64,000 nucleotides of DNA from Ralstonia mannitolilytica (GTDB lineage Bacteria > Pseudomonadota > Gammaproteobacteria > Burkholderiales > Burkholderiaceae). Position numbers and translations under genes: made by a program. Location of the stretch: NCBI RefSeq assembly GCF_905397375.1, contig NZ_CAJPVG010000001.1, positions 620,001-684,000 on the forward strand, given 5' to 3'. Shown here piece by piece: positions 54,234 through 61,613 of the stretch (position 1 is the first letter of the stretch; each line of letters starts with the position of its first letter). Under the pieces are notes generated by a model. The model was not told the origin of the DNA and did not search any database. It was given only the letters and a program-made list of their open reading frames with translations.

Positions 54234-55301
54234 ATGGTCACCAAACGCCTCACACCCAATGGGAAGCCGGACGACAATGCGCCCGGCCGCATCATCGTCC
54301 CCTCGGGAGGGCAAGTCATCGCCGCGCCGGAGAAATTCCAGAGGCTCTTCGATGAAGCCCAGGCCATGGAGCGCGAAGACGCCTGGCAAAGCGGCGAAGT
54401 CGGCTTCCTCAGCCGTGCAAGCGTGCAGGTTACCCTGCCCTACCGTGCGCCCAAAGGTTCGCCACCGGTCTGGACGCGCTCCAGCGGCAATATTTCGTTG
54501 ATGATCCAGCCGGGGTACTTCACCCAGCAGCGCTCGGAGCGGGCCAGCAACGGGCGGCAGCGCATCGTCTCGGAGACGGTCTCCTTCGGCTACCCGTACG
54601 GCTCGTATCCGCGCCTGATGCTCGCCTGGATCGGCAAGGAGATCATGGCGAAGAAGAAGCGCGGGGAATTCCAGGGTACGGTCGAAGACAGGCGTATCTC
54701 GCTGGGCAATTCGCTGTCCGAGTTCATGTACAACCTCGGCATTCCGATGGCGACCGGCGGCAAGCGGGGCACCATGACGCTGGTGCGCCAGCAGATGATC
54801 CGGCTGTTCTCGGCGACGATCGCCATCGTCCAGAACAAGTCCGCCCCCAACCAGAACCAGGAGCCGCTGTCGATCGACCGCATCGGCTACCTGCTCGCCG
54901 ACCAGCTGTCGACCTGGTGGGACCCCATGCAGCCTGGCCAAGGCTCGATGTTCGAGAGCTTTGTGGTGCTGTCCGAGCCGTTCTTCAACGAGCTCGTGAA
55001 CCGGCCGGTGCCCGTCGACATGCGTGCGTTGAAGGCGCTCAAGCAATCGCCGTTTGCGCTCGACGTCTACTCGTGGCTCACCTATCGCTTCTTCACGATC
55101 CAGAAGCGGACGGAGATTCCGTGGGAAGCGCTGCAGATGCAGTTTGGTACCGAAACGGAAAGCGAGCGCAAGTTCCGGGCGCTGTTCCGCAAGGCGTTGA
55201 AGGACGTGCTGGTGGTCTATCCGGACGCCAAGGTGGATGCGGATTCTTCGAAGGCGCTGATCCTGCAGCCCTCACGCACCAGCGTACGCAAGCTGGCCTA
55301 G
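54234..55301 (+). CDS. repA: Replication initiator protein RepA
   Basis: 355-residue plasmid-type initiator from MVTKRLTPNGKPDDN (a TTG nine bases upstream is the alternative). It resembles the RepA/PF04796-type replication proteins of Burkholderiales megaplasmids: PPVWTRSSGNISLMIQPGY, FGYPYGSYPRLMLAWIGKEI, SFVVLSEPFFNELVNRPVPVDMRAL and SWLTYRFF. It should bind the 15-bp sites upstream and open the origin with DnaA. There is no partner gene on the same strand; a perfect terminator follows. Confidence 0.93.
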   Translation: MVTKRLTPNGKPDDNAPGRIIVPSGGQVIAAPEKFQRLFDEAQAMEREDAWQSGEVGFLSRASVQVTLPYRAPKGSPPVWTRSSGNISLMIQPGYFTQQRSERASNGRQRIVSETVSFGYPYGSYPRLMLAWIGKEIMAKKKRGEFQGTVEDRRISLGNSLSEFMYNLGIPMATGGKRGTMTLVRQQMIRLFSATIAIVQNKSAPNQNQEPLSIDRIGYLLADQLSTWWDPMQPGQGSMFESFVVLSEPFFNELVNRPVPVDMRALKALKQSPFALDVYSWLTYRFFTIQKRTEIPWEALQMQFGTETESERKFRALFRKALKDVLVVYPDAKVDADSSKALILQPSRTSVRKLA

Positions 55302-55321
55302 CGCATCGTCCAGACAAAAAG

Positions 55322-55345
55322 AAAGGGGAGCCGAAGCTCCCCTTT
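55322..55345. terminator. Terminator between repA and cspA
   Basis: AAAGGGGAGC (55322-55331), loop CGAA, GCTCCCCTTT (55336-55345) followed by TTT; strong in the repA direction, and the A-run on the other side lets it serve the convergent cold-shock gene. Confidence 0.92.
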
Positions 55346-55375
55346 TTTCATCTCGGGCCTAACAGCCTGAAATGC

Positions 55376-55579
55376 TTATTCCGGCTTGATTCCCGAGGCT
55401 TGCAGACCCTTCGGGCCTTGCTTCACCTCGAAGGACACCTTCTGGCCGTCCTTCAGGGTCTTGAAGCCCGAACCCTGAATTTCGGAGAAGTGCGCAAACA
55501 GATCTGCGCCGCCTTCGTCCGGCGTGATGAAGCCGAAGCCTTTGGTTTCGTTAAACCATTTGACAGTACCCGTGGCCAT
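55376..55579 (-). CDS. cspA: Cold-shock protein
   Basis: 67-residue CspA-type protein with RNP1 KGFGFITP and RNP2 DLFAHFSEI. Binds single-stranded RNA/DNA and melts RNA structure. It lies alone between repA and parA and is read leftwards. About 130-150 bases ahead of its ATG are non-coding, which would suit the long structured leader common in cold-shock genes. Confidence 0.97.
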   Translation of the reverse strand: MATGTVKWFNETKGFGFITPDEGGADLFAHFSEIQGSGFKTLKDGQKVSFEVKQGPKGLQASGIKPE

Positions 55580-55992
55580 GCAAAAATTCCTTTAAAAAAC
55601 AAAAAACAGGTCGTCCAGCCGATCCGGACATCGCACGAAGAACCGGCTGATTCCGAATCCTGCGTAGACAAAGTCTTCAGACGACTGTCTGGGCATCATA
55701 ACCAGTTTGTGGCGGGGTGTCGATGGGCGGCATTTTTCTGAAATGTCGCTTTTATGCACTCAATGGTAAACACCTAGAAAATGGCCAATTCGGACGAAGA
55801 ACGCATGGGGTTATGCGTTAAAGGCCGCATTTACATCTCAATTCAAGTGTATTGAAAACCGCATGTGTTGCCGCGGCAACGTGACCCCGCTCTGGAGGAT
55901 TTATATAAATTAAATTTTATCGATCTTGTGTTTTTCTCCTCTCTTCCCTAAGATGGGCGGTACTGACTTTCAGCGCTGAAAGTGGAGGACCA
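55580..55992. other. Divergent regulatory region between cspA and parA
   Basis: No gene. The cspA leader and promoter occupy the left part. An AT-rich tract (TTATATAAATTAAATTTTAT near 55900-55920) suits a parAB promoter. A perfect 18-bp palindrome at 55966-55983 lies directly in front of the parA start. Confidence 0.6.
55966..55983. promoter_or_regulatory. Candidate parS site 1
   Basis: ACTTTCAGCGCTGAAAGT is a perfect 18-base palindrome ten bases before the parA start codon. ParB binding here could both mark the replicon for segregation and repress parAB. Confidence 0.72.
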
Positions 55993-56664
55993 GTGAGCGC
56001 CAAGATCGTAACGGTATTCAATCAAAAAGGCGGCTGTGGCAAGACCACCGTCAGCATGCACATCGCCGGCACGCTCGGCTTACGGGGCAACAAGACACTG
56101 CTGGTCGACATGGACGAGCAGGGAACCGCCACCCGTTGGGCTTCCCAAGCCCCCGAGGACAAGCCCTTTCCCGCTTCGGTGATCGGTTTGGCGCCTTCCG
56201 GCGGCGCTATGCACCGCGAGGTTCGCAAGTTTGTGGCGGATTACGACTACATCGTGGTCGACTGCCCCCCGGCTGTCCATTCCCCGTCGTCTTCAAGCGC
56301 ACTCCTTATTTCCGACATCGCGTTGATTCCCGTAGTGCCCTCGCCGCCTGACCTGTGGGCTGCGGTGGCCGCCAAGGCATTGGCCCAGCAGGCGCAAGTG
56401 ACGAACGAAACGTTGCGAATTCGCGTGCTGGCGAACATGGTGCAGCGCCGCGTCTCGCTCGCCAAACAAGCCATCGAGATCCTTGGAGATGACGGGGATA
56501 TTCCGTTGATGGATTCGATGATCGGATCCCGATCCGCGTTTCGTGAGTGCCAGGCAATCGGCGCAACGGTGCACGGCGTGTCGGGGGCCCGGGAGGCTGT
56601 CAGCGAGGTCGACGCCATGGTCGACGAAGTATTGCAGTTGTTGTTGCAGGAGGAACGCGTATGA
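55993..56664 (+). CDS. parA: Partition ATPase ParA
   Basis: 223-residue type Ib-sized ParA/Soj ATPase. Deviant Walker A FNQKGGCGKTT at residues 9-19, DMDEQGTA and DYDYIVVDCPPAVHS follow. There is no N-terminal helix-turn-helix, so repression is left to ParB. GTG start preceded by GTGGAGGA. Its stop overlaps the parB start by four bases (ATGA). Second-replicon segregation is the expected role. Confidence 0.95.
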   Translation: MSAKIVTVFNQKGGCGKTTVSMHIAGTLGLRGNKTLLVDMDEQGTATRWASQAPEDKPFPASVIGLAPSGGAMHREVRKFVADYDYIVVDCPPAVHSPSSSSALLISDIALIPVVPSPPDLWAAVAAKALAQQAQVTNETLRIRVLANMVQRRVSLAKQAIEILGDDGDIPLMDSMIGSRSAFRECQAIGATVHGVSGAREAVSEVDAMVDEVLQLLLQEERV

Positions 56665-57668
56665 GCGCGAAGTTGAAATCGCTCAAGGACGGAATGCTGG
56701 CCGGGATTGCGGCCGAAAAAACGAAAACCGCGCCCGTGGACCGATTCGCCTTGGCAGAGAAAGCGATCACCTCGCACCCACGCGGGCTGCTGGGTCAGCC
56801 GGTCGCCTCCACTTTCAGCGCTGAAAGCGCTGCGCACGAGACACCGGCCGAGCGCCGTGTCGTGAAGATCCCGCTGGACCGGCTGCAGGAGAACCCGCTG
56901 AACGCACGGCGGATCTATGATCCGCAGATCGTTCAGGAGCGCGCCGCTTCGATCGCCACGCATGGCCAGCAGACGCCCGGCTTGGCCGCCCCCGATCCCG
57001 CCAAACCGGGTTGGTACGTCCTCATCGATGGTCACTATCGCAAGCGCGCACTGGCAGCCGCCGGCAAGACCGAGATGGACTGCTTTATCGAAGACGGTCT
57101 GTCAGACATCGATTTCTACCGGCTGTCCTTCGTCCTGAACGAGCAGCGCTCGGGGCAGTCGGTGCTCGACAACGCTATCGCGTGGCGCCAGCTGCTCGAC
57201 GAAGGAAAAGTAAAAAAAGAAGAAGATATTTGCGAAATTACCGGTGTCTCAGCCGGTACGGTCAACAAAACCCTTGCGCTGTTGAAGCTGCCAGAGTCGG
57301 TGCTCGAAGTCATGAAAGAACGGCCCGCCGGCATCGGGATCGCGACCGGTTACGAACTCACGCTGTACTTCAAGAGTGCCGGTGAGGAACGTACGCGTGA
57401 GCTGGTGCAGCGCGTGTTGGAAGAAGGGCTGTCCAGCCGCGACGTCGAACAGATTCGCAAAGTCGCCCAGGAAGGGCGCACGCGGAAGGTCAAGGAGGTT
57501 AGCCGGCAGTACAAGATCCGTAGCGCAGAAGGTGATCTACTAGGCACAATTAAGGAATGGGATTCTGGCCGCGTAATGCTGGACGTCAAGCTGGAAGACC
57601 GCGCCGCGCGCGAATCCCTCGTAGAGGCGCTGAAGAGCCGTTTCGGCCTCGACGTGGCGCTGCTATAG
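56661..57668 (+). CDS. parB: Centromere-binding protein ParB
   Basis: 335-residue ParB. The CTPase-type N domain holds IPLDRLQENPLNARRIYDPQIVQERAASIATHGQQTPG. The central helix-turn-helix holds ICEITGVSAGTVNKTLALLKLPESV, and a C-terminal dimer domain follows. It contains a second copy of the parS-like palindrome within its own 5' coding region (56811-56828). It lies in an operon with parA and ends before a strong terminator. Confidence 0.95.
   Translation: MSAKLKSLKDGMLAGIAAEKTKTAPVDRFALAEKAITSHPRGLLGQPVASTFSAESAAHETPAERRVVKIPLDRLQENPLNARRIYDPQIVQERAASIATHGQQTPGLAAPDPAKPGWYVLIDGHYRKRALAAAGKTEMDCFIEDGLSDIDFYRLSFVLNEQRSGQSVLDNAIAWRQLLDEGKVKKEEDICEITGVSAGTVNKTLALLKLPESVLEVMKERPAGIGIATGYELTLYFKSAGEERTRELVQRVLEEGLSSRDVEQIRKVAQEGRTRKVKEVSRQYKIRSAEGDLLGTIKEWDSGRVMLDVKLEDRAARESLVEALKSRFGLDVALL
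56811..56828. promoter_or_regulatory. Candidate parS site 2, inside parB
   Basis: ACTTTCAGCGCTGAAAGC matches site 1 in 17 of 18 bases and is preceded, like it, by an AC-rich context. In-gene parS sites are well known. Confidence 0.72.
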
Positions 57669-57702
57669 GCTGCTATAGGACTTTCCGCGGTTCGCTGATG
57701 AA

Positions 57703-57730
57703 AGCGCCCGTTCGGGCGCTATTTTTTTTT
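57703..57730 (+). terminator. Rho-independent terminator of parAB
   Basis: AGCGCCCG (57703-57710), TT, CGGGCGCT (57713-57720), then A and nine T residues. Confidence 0.95.
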
Positions 57731-57765
57731 GTTGCTCCTTTCTTCAGTGCCGAAAGGGGCCGGGC

Positions 57766-57780
57766 CGTACCCGTTTCTGC
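57766..57780 (-). repeat. Single origin-type 15-bp site after parAB
   Basis: Exact CGTACCCGTTTCTGC, 100 bases past parB and 220 bases before the KfrA-like gene. Confidence 0.85.
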
Positions 57781-57896
57781 GGGGCGACGGGCGGCGCCGC
57801 CTCATCCGTTTTCCCTCTGCAAAGGGACGGTTCACACCCTCCGAGAACCGTCTGCGGTGTCTCCCGTCCCGCTGCGGCCCACTGCAACTATATCGC

Positions 57897-57949
57897 TACA
57901 TTATTGTAATAATGTACGAGTACAGAGATGTATTGATGTTTTTAACATC
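57897..57949. promoter_or_regulatory. Operator/promoter region of the KfrA-like gene
   Basis: TACATTATTGTAATAATGTA (57897-57916) has nine-base arms around GT, and GATGTT-TTT-AACATC (57935-57949) is a second dyad. They lie 69 and 36 bases before the start codon in an AT-rich island unlike the flanks. KfrA-type proteins repress their own promoter through such repeats. Confidence 0.6.
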
Positions 57950-57984
57950 TGATGTACACTGTAAGAACATCAACAGTACTCAAC

Positions 57985-58821
57985 ATGGCGCGGCCCAGCC
58001 TTCACTTCTCTCCCCAGCAACAGCAGCGGATTCTCGAGGCGATCCAACGGCTCGACATTGCGTTTCCGCATGACAACGCCGTGTTCCTGGACGAAGTCAT
58101 CGACGCGGTACAGGCGGTGACGCGGCGGATCTACGGCGCGGGCCGTTATGCCCGGTGGCTGGCGGAAGCCGGAGTGCGTCGGCGGCCGAGCAATACGACG
58201 CTGCAGAAGGCGGTCGATCGGGCGCGAGGGCGCGCCGGTGCGGTCTCGGGCGGGGCGGCGGAGGCCGTGCAACCGTGGCCGATTCCGTGGGCGCCCGCAG
58301 AAACGGGTACGCAGGCGCCGATTTCTGGCGTGTCGATGCGCATTGAACGCGACCGCGTGGCGTCGCGTGCCATTGGCGCACCCGGGGCCGGGGCCGAATG
58401 GATGGAAGCCCGCATCCGGGCAGAAGTGGCGGAGCGCGCGCTCGAGCACGAGGCCGCCCGCAATCGCCAACTGCAGGCCGCCATGGCGGACCTTGAACGC
58501 CGCCTCGGTGAGGCCCTGGCCACGGCCCCCGCCGTGCCGCCCAAACTGACCGACGCAACGCTGGAACGCCTTGAGCAGACCATCGAGACCGTGGCCCGCC
58601 TGGAAGGGGCCGCGAGCGCGCTGGCTGGTACCGAGCGGTTTCTACGGCTGCAGAACGATGCCGTGCGCCAGCAGACGCAGAACGAGGCCGATCAGCTGCG
58701 CCAGCGAATCCGCGCGCTCGAGGCAGAGGTCTCGCAATTGCGCGCGCAGATCGACGCCTACCGGCGTGCACCCGAACGTGCTGCGCCCGTCTCCCGAGGT
58801 TGGGTCAAGCCGTCTTTGTGA
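57985..58821 (+). CDS. KfrA-like DNA-binding coiled-coil protein
   Basis: 278-residue protein from MARPSLHFSPQQQQRILEAI. The N-terminal DNA-binding region (residues 1-75, RIYGAGRYARWLAEAGVRR) is followed by a variable linker and a long alanine-rich coiled coil (residues 145-265). This is the layout of KfrA plasmid accessory proteins, which bind DNA and aid stable maintenance. An exact copy of the origin-type 15-mer (58297-58311) is in the linker-coding part (AETGTQA), so the linker may have formed around it. Confidence 0.8.
   Translation: MARPSLHFSPQQQQRILEAIQRLDIAFPHDNAVFLDEVIDAVQAVTRRIYGAGRYARWLAEAGVRRRPSNTTLQKAVDRARGRAGAVSGGAAEAVQPWPIPWAPAETGTQAPISGVSMRIERDRVASRAIGAPGAGAEWMEARIRAEVAERALEHEAARNRQLQAAMADLERRLGEALATAPAVPPKLTDATLERLEQTIETVARLEGAASALAGTERFLRLQNDAVRQQTQNEADQLRQRIRALEAEVSQLRAQIDAYRRAPERAAPVSRGWVKPSL
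58297..58311 (+). repeat. Origin-type 15-bp site inside the KfrA-like gene
   Basis: Exact GCAGAAACGGGTACG, translated as part of the non-conserved linker. Confidence 0.85.
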
Positions 58822-58853
58822 TCCAGCCTGCCCATTCTGGCGGGCCGGTGCAC

Positions 58854-58868
58854 GCAGAATCGGGTACG
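58854..58868 (+). repeat. Origin-type 15-bp site
   Basis: GCAGAATCGGGTACG, one change from the consensus, next to parS candidate 3. Confidence 0.8.
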
Positions 58869-58877
58869 CCCGGTCCA

Positions 58878-58895
58878 ACTTTCGGCGCTGAAAGT
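58878..58895. promoter_or_regulatory. Candidate parS site 3
   Basis: ACTTTCGGCGCTGAAAGT differs from site 1 at one base. It is intergenic, between the KfrA-like gene and galU. Confidence 0.68.
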
Positions 58896-59045
58896 GGACT
58901 GGCGGACTTGCAACCGGTTGTAGGAACGCACGTGCGCCACGTCGCCCAGCCTTCTTTCGACGCCTGGCGAAGCGCGCTCCACCAAAGGGTTGAGCCACTG
59001 GCATATGACTTGCTGATGACGCTACGTCTCACCAATGGAGCTGTC

Positions 59046-59990
59046 ATGAACGAGAAGATCACCAAGGCCGTGTTTCCCGTGGCGGGGCTCGGTACGCGCT
59101 TTCTACCCGCCACCAAGGCCAGCCCCAAGGAAATGTTGCCCATCGTAGACAAACCGCTGATCCAGTACGCGGTGGAAGAGGCGGCAGCCGCGGGCATCAC
59201 GGAGATGATCTTCATCACCGGGCGCGCCAAACGCGCCATCGAGGACCACTTCGACAAGGCCTACGAGCTCGAAACCGAACTCGCGGCCAAGAACAAGCAG
59301 GCGCTGCTGGAGATGGTGCAATCCATCAAGCCGCCCGGTGTCGAGTGCTTCTATGTGCGCCAGCCCGAGACGCTGGGCCTTGGCCACGCCGTTCTGTGCG
59401 CGCAGAAACTGGTACGCGACGAACCCTTCGCCGTGATCCTGGCGGACGACCTGCTCGACAACGAGCCGCCCGTCATGCAGCAGATGACGGAACTCTACGA
59501 TCATTACCGTTGCTCCGTCGTCGGCGTCGAAACGATTGCGCCCGAAGCAACGCGTTCGTACGGTGTGGTGGCAGGCCGCGAGTGGGATGACCGGCTCGTC
59601 AAGCTCGACGGCATCGTCGAAAAGCCGGCGCCCAAGGATGCGCCGTCGAATCTTGGCGTGGTCGGCCGGTACATCCTGACGCCGCGCATCTTCGACCACC
59701 TGCGCAACCTGAAGCCCGGCGCGGGCGGCGAGCTGCAATTGACCGACGCCATTCAGAGCCTGCTGGCCGAAGAGCAGATCCTGGCCTACCGCTACCGTGG
59801 CCAGCGCTTCGACTGCGGCAGCAAGTTCGGCTATCTGCAGGCCACCGTTGAATTTGCGCTGCGCCATCCGGAAGTGCGCGCCGACTTCGAGGCGTATCTG
59901 TACGACCGCCTCGGCTTGTCGCATGAAGAGGCCAAGGCCGAGGTCGACGCGCTGGTTCGCGACACCATTCCGCTCGGCGTGGCGGCCTGA
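59046..59990 (+). CDS. galU: UTP-glucose-1-phosphate uridylyltransferase
   Basis: 314-residue GalU that makes UDP-glucose for exopolysaccharide, lipopolysaccharide and osmoprotectant synthesis. The nucleotide-binding VFPVAGLGTRFLPATKASPKEMLP opens the protein, and VILADDLLD and GIVEKP follow. Full length. Codons for the segment AQKLVR contain a near-exact origin-type 15-mer (59402-59416), an odd feature in a metabolic gene. A hairpin follows the stop. Confidence 0.97.
   Translation: MNEKITKAVFPVAGLGTRFLPATKASPKEMLPIVDKPLIQYAVEEAAAAGITEMIFITGRAKRAIEDHFDKAYELETELAAKNKQALLEMVQSIKPPGVECFYVRQPETLGLGHAVLCAQKLVRDEPFAVILADDLLDNEPPVMQQMTELYDHYRCSVVGVETIAPEATRSYGVVAGREWDDRLVKLDGIVEKPAPKDAPSNLGVVGRYILTPRIFDHLRNLKPGAGGELQLTDAIQSLLAEEQILAYRYRGQRFDCGSKFGYLQATVEFALRHPEVRADFEAYLYDRLGLSHEEAKAEVDALVRDTIPLGVAA
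59402..59416 (+). repeat. Origin-type 15-bp site inside galU
   Basis: GCAGAAACTGGTACG, one mismatch to the consensus, within galU codons. Confidence 0.6.
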
Positions 59991-60011
59991 CGATCGCCCG
60001 CCTTCGGATCG

Positions 60012-60033
60012 GCCGTGCGGGTTTTCGCACGGC
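60012..60033. terminator. Possible terminator hairpin after galU
   Basis: GCCGTGCG (60012-60019), loop GGTTTT, CGCACGGC (60026-60033); it has no T-run, so termination may be factor-assisted. Confidence 0.5.
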
Positions 60034-60268
60034 ACGCGCGGCCGATTCTGAGAATCCGCACACTCCTCCCGTCTCCCGCCATTCGGCCACTTTCCCGCAA
60101 AGCCTGACACCACGGGCGTTTGCGGGACGCCCGCGCGCCTGCTTCCTGCATGGAATGCTTCTTGAGTAAGAGCGACCACTCATAAACCGGCGGACCGCCC
60201 CGCACCTGGCGCACGACACCACCCGGTGACGTGCCACGAGCAAGGCCGCCACGCTCCAAGGAGACATC

Positions 60269-61609
60269 ATGACTCAGCCCCAGGCTGGCGCGGTCACGGG
60301 CGACTTTGCGCCCGCCCAAGCCCCCGCGAAAGACACCCCGGCGGACGTTCGCCGCCGGCTGCGTTCCATCTTCTCCGGTTCGGTCGGCAACCTGGTCGAG
60401 TGGTACGACTGGTACGTCTATTCGGCGTTTGCGCTGTACTTTGCCAAGGCGTTCTTTCCCAAGGGCGACCAGACGGCGCAGTTGCTCAACACCGCCGCGG
60501 TGTTTGCCGTCGGCTTCCTGGCGCGTCCGGTGGGCGGCTGGCTGATGGGCATCTATGCCGATCGCTATGGACGTAAGCGCGCGCTGTTCTTCTCGGTGGT
60601 GCTGATGTGCCTGGGTTCGCTCATCATCGCGCTCACGCCGAGCTACGCGACCATCGGCGTCGCGGCGCCCGTACTGCTGGTGCTCGCCCGCCTGCTGCAA
60701 GGCCTGTCGGTCGGCGGGGAATACGGCACCTCGGCCACGTACCTCAGCGAGGTCGCCAACAAGGAAAACCGCGGTTTCTATTCGAGCTTCCAGTACGTCA
60801 CGCTCATCGCCGGGCAACTGACGGCGCTGGCGCTGCTGATCGTGCTGCAGCAGTTCGTGCTTTCGCCGGCGCAGTTGGAGGCGTGGGGCTGGCGCATTCC
60901 GTTCTTCATCGGCGCGCTGTGTGCGCTGGTGGCGATGCGCATGCGCTCGCACATGGAAGAGACGGAGTCCTTCACCGCCGCCAAGCAGAACAAGAGGCGC
61001 GGCACGCTGGCGGAGCTGGCCAAGCATCCGCGGGCCGTTGCGACCGTGGTCGGCCTCACGCTCGGCGGTACGGTGGCGTTCTACACGTACTCGATCTACA
61101 TGCAGAAGTTCCTGGCCAACACGGTGGGGCTGACGAAGGACAAGGCAACGCTGGTGTCCGGCGCCACGCTGCTGCTGTTCGCCATCCTGCAGCCGATCGT
61201 GGGCGGCCTGTCCGACCGCATCGGCCGTCGCCCGATCCTGATCGCGTTTGGCGTGCTGGGTACGCTCTTCACGGTGCCCATCATGACCGGCATCAGCCAG
61301 ACCACCAACGTGTGGATGGCCTTCTTCCTGATCATGGCCGCGCTGGTGATCGTCTCGGGTTACACGTCGATCAACGCCGTGGTGAAGGCCGAGCTTTTCC
61401 CGGCGGAAGTGCGCGCGCTCGGCGTAGGCCTGCCGTATGCGCTCACGGTGTCGATCTTTGGCGGCACGGCGGAGTACATCGCGCTGTGGCTCAAGCAGAT
61501 CGGCCATGAGCCGCTGTTCTACTGGTACGTGACGGGTACCATCTTCATTTCTCTGATGGTGTACGTGTTCATGCGCGATACTCGCAAGCATTCCCGCATC
61601 GAACACTGA
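60269..61609 (+). CDS. MFS transporter, metabolite:H+ symporter (KgtP-like)
   Basis: 446-residue 12-helix transporter of the MHS family. The opening SGSVGNLVEWYDWYVYSAFALYF, the GIYADRYGRKRAL loop between helices 2 and 3 and LLQGLSVGGEYGTS are typical of alpha-ketoglutarate and related dicarboxylate permeases. AAGGAG precedes the ATG. A sensor kinase and a sigma-54 response regulator follow directly, so expression probably depends on that system. Exact substrate unproven. Confidence 0.93.
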   Translation: MTQPQAGAVTGDFAPAQAPAKDTPADVRRRLRSIFSGSVGNLVEWYDWYVYSAFALYFAKAFFPKGDQTAQLLNTAAVFAVGFLARPVGGWLMGIYADRYGRKRALFFSVVLMCLGSLIIALTPSYATIGVAAPVLLVLARLLQGLSVGGEYGTSATYLSEVANKENRGFYSSFQYVTLIAGQLTALALLIVLQQFVLSPAQLEAWGWRIPFFIGALCALVAMRMRSHMEETESFTAAKQNKRRGTLAELAKHPRAVATVVGLTLGGTVAFYTYSIYMQKFLANTVGLTKDKATLVSGATLLLFAILQPIVGGLSDRIGRRPILIAFGVLGTLFTVPIMTGISQTTNVWMAFFLIMAALVIVSGYTSINAVVKAELFPAEVRALGVGLPYALTVSIFGGTAEYIALWLKQIGHEPLFYWYVTGTIFISLMVYVFMRDTRKHSRIEH

Positions 61610-61613
61610 GCTC

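Larger units (their letters stand above)
58822..59045. other. Intergenic region before galU, with an iteron-like site and a parS-like site
   Basis: No gene. It holds GCAGAATCGGGTACG (58854-58868) and the palindrome copy at 58878-58895 ten bases later. The close pairing of a RepA-type and a ParB-type site is notable. Confidence 0.65.
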
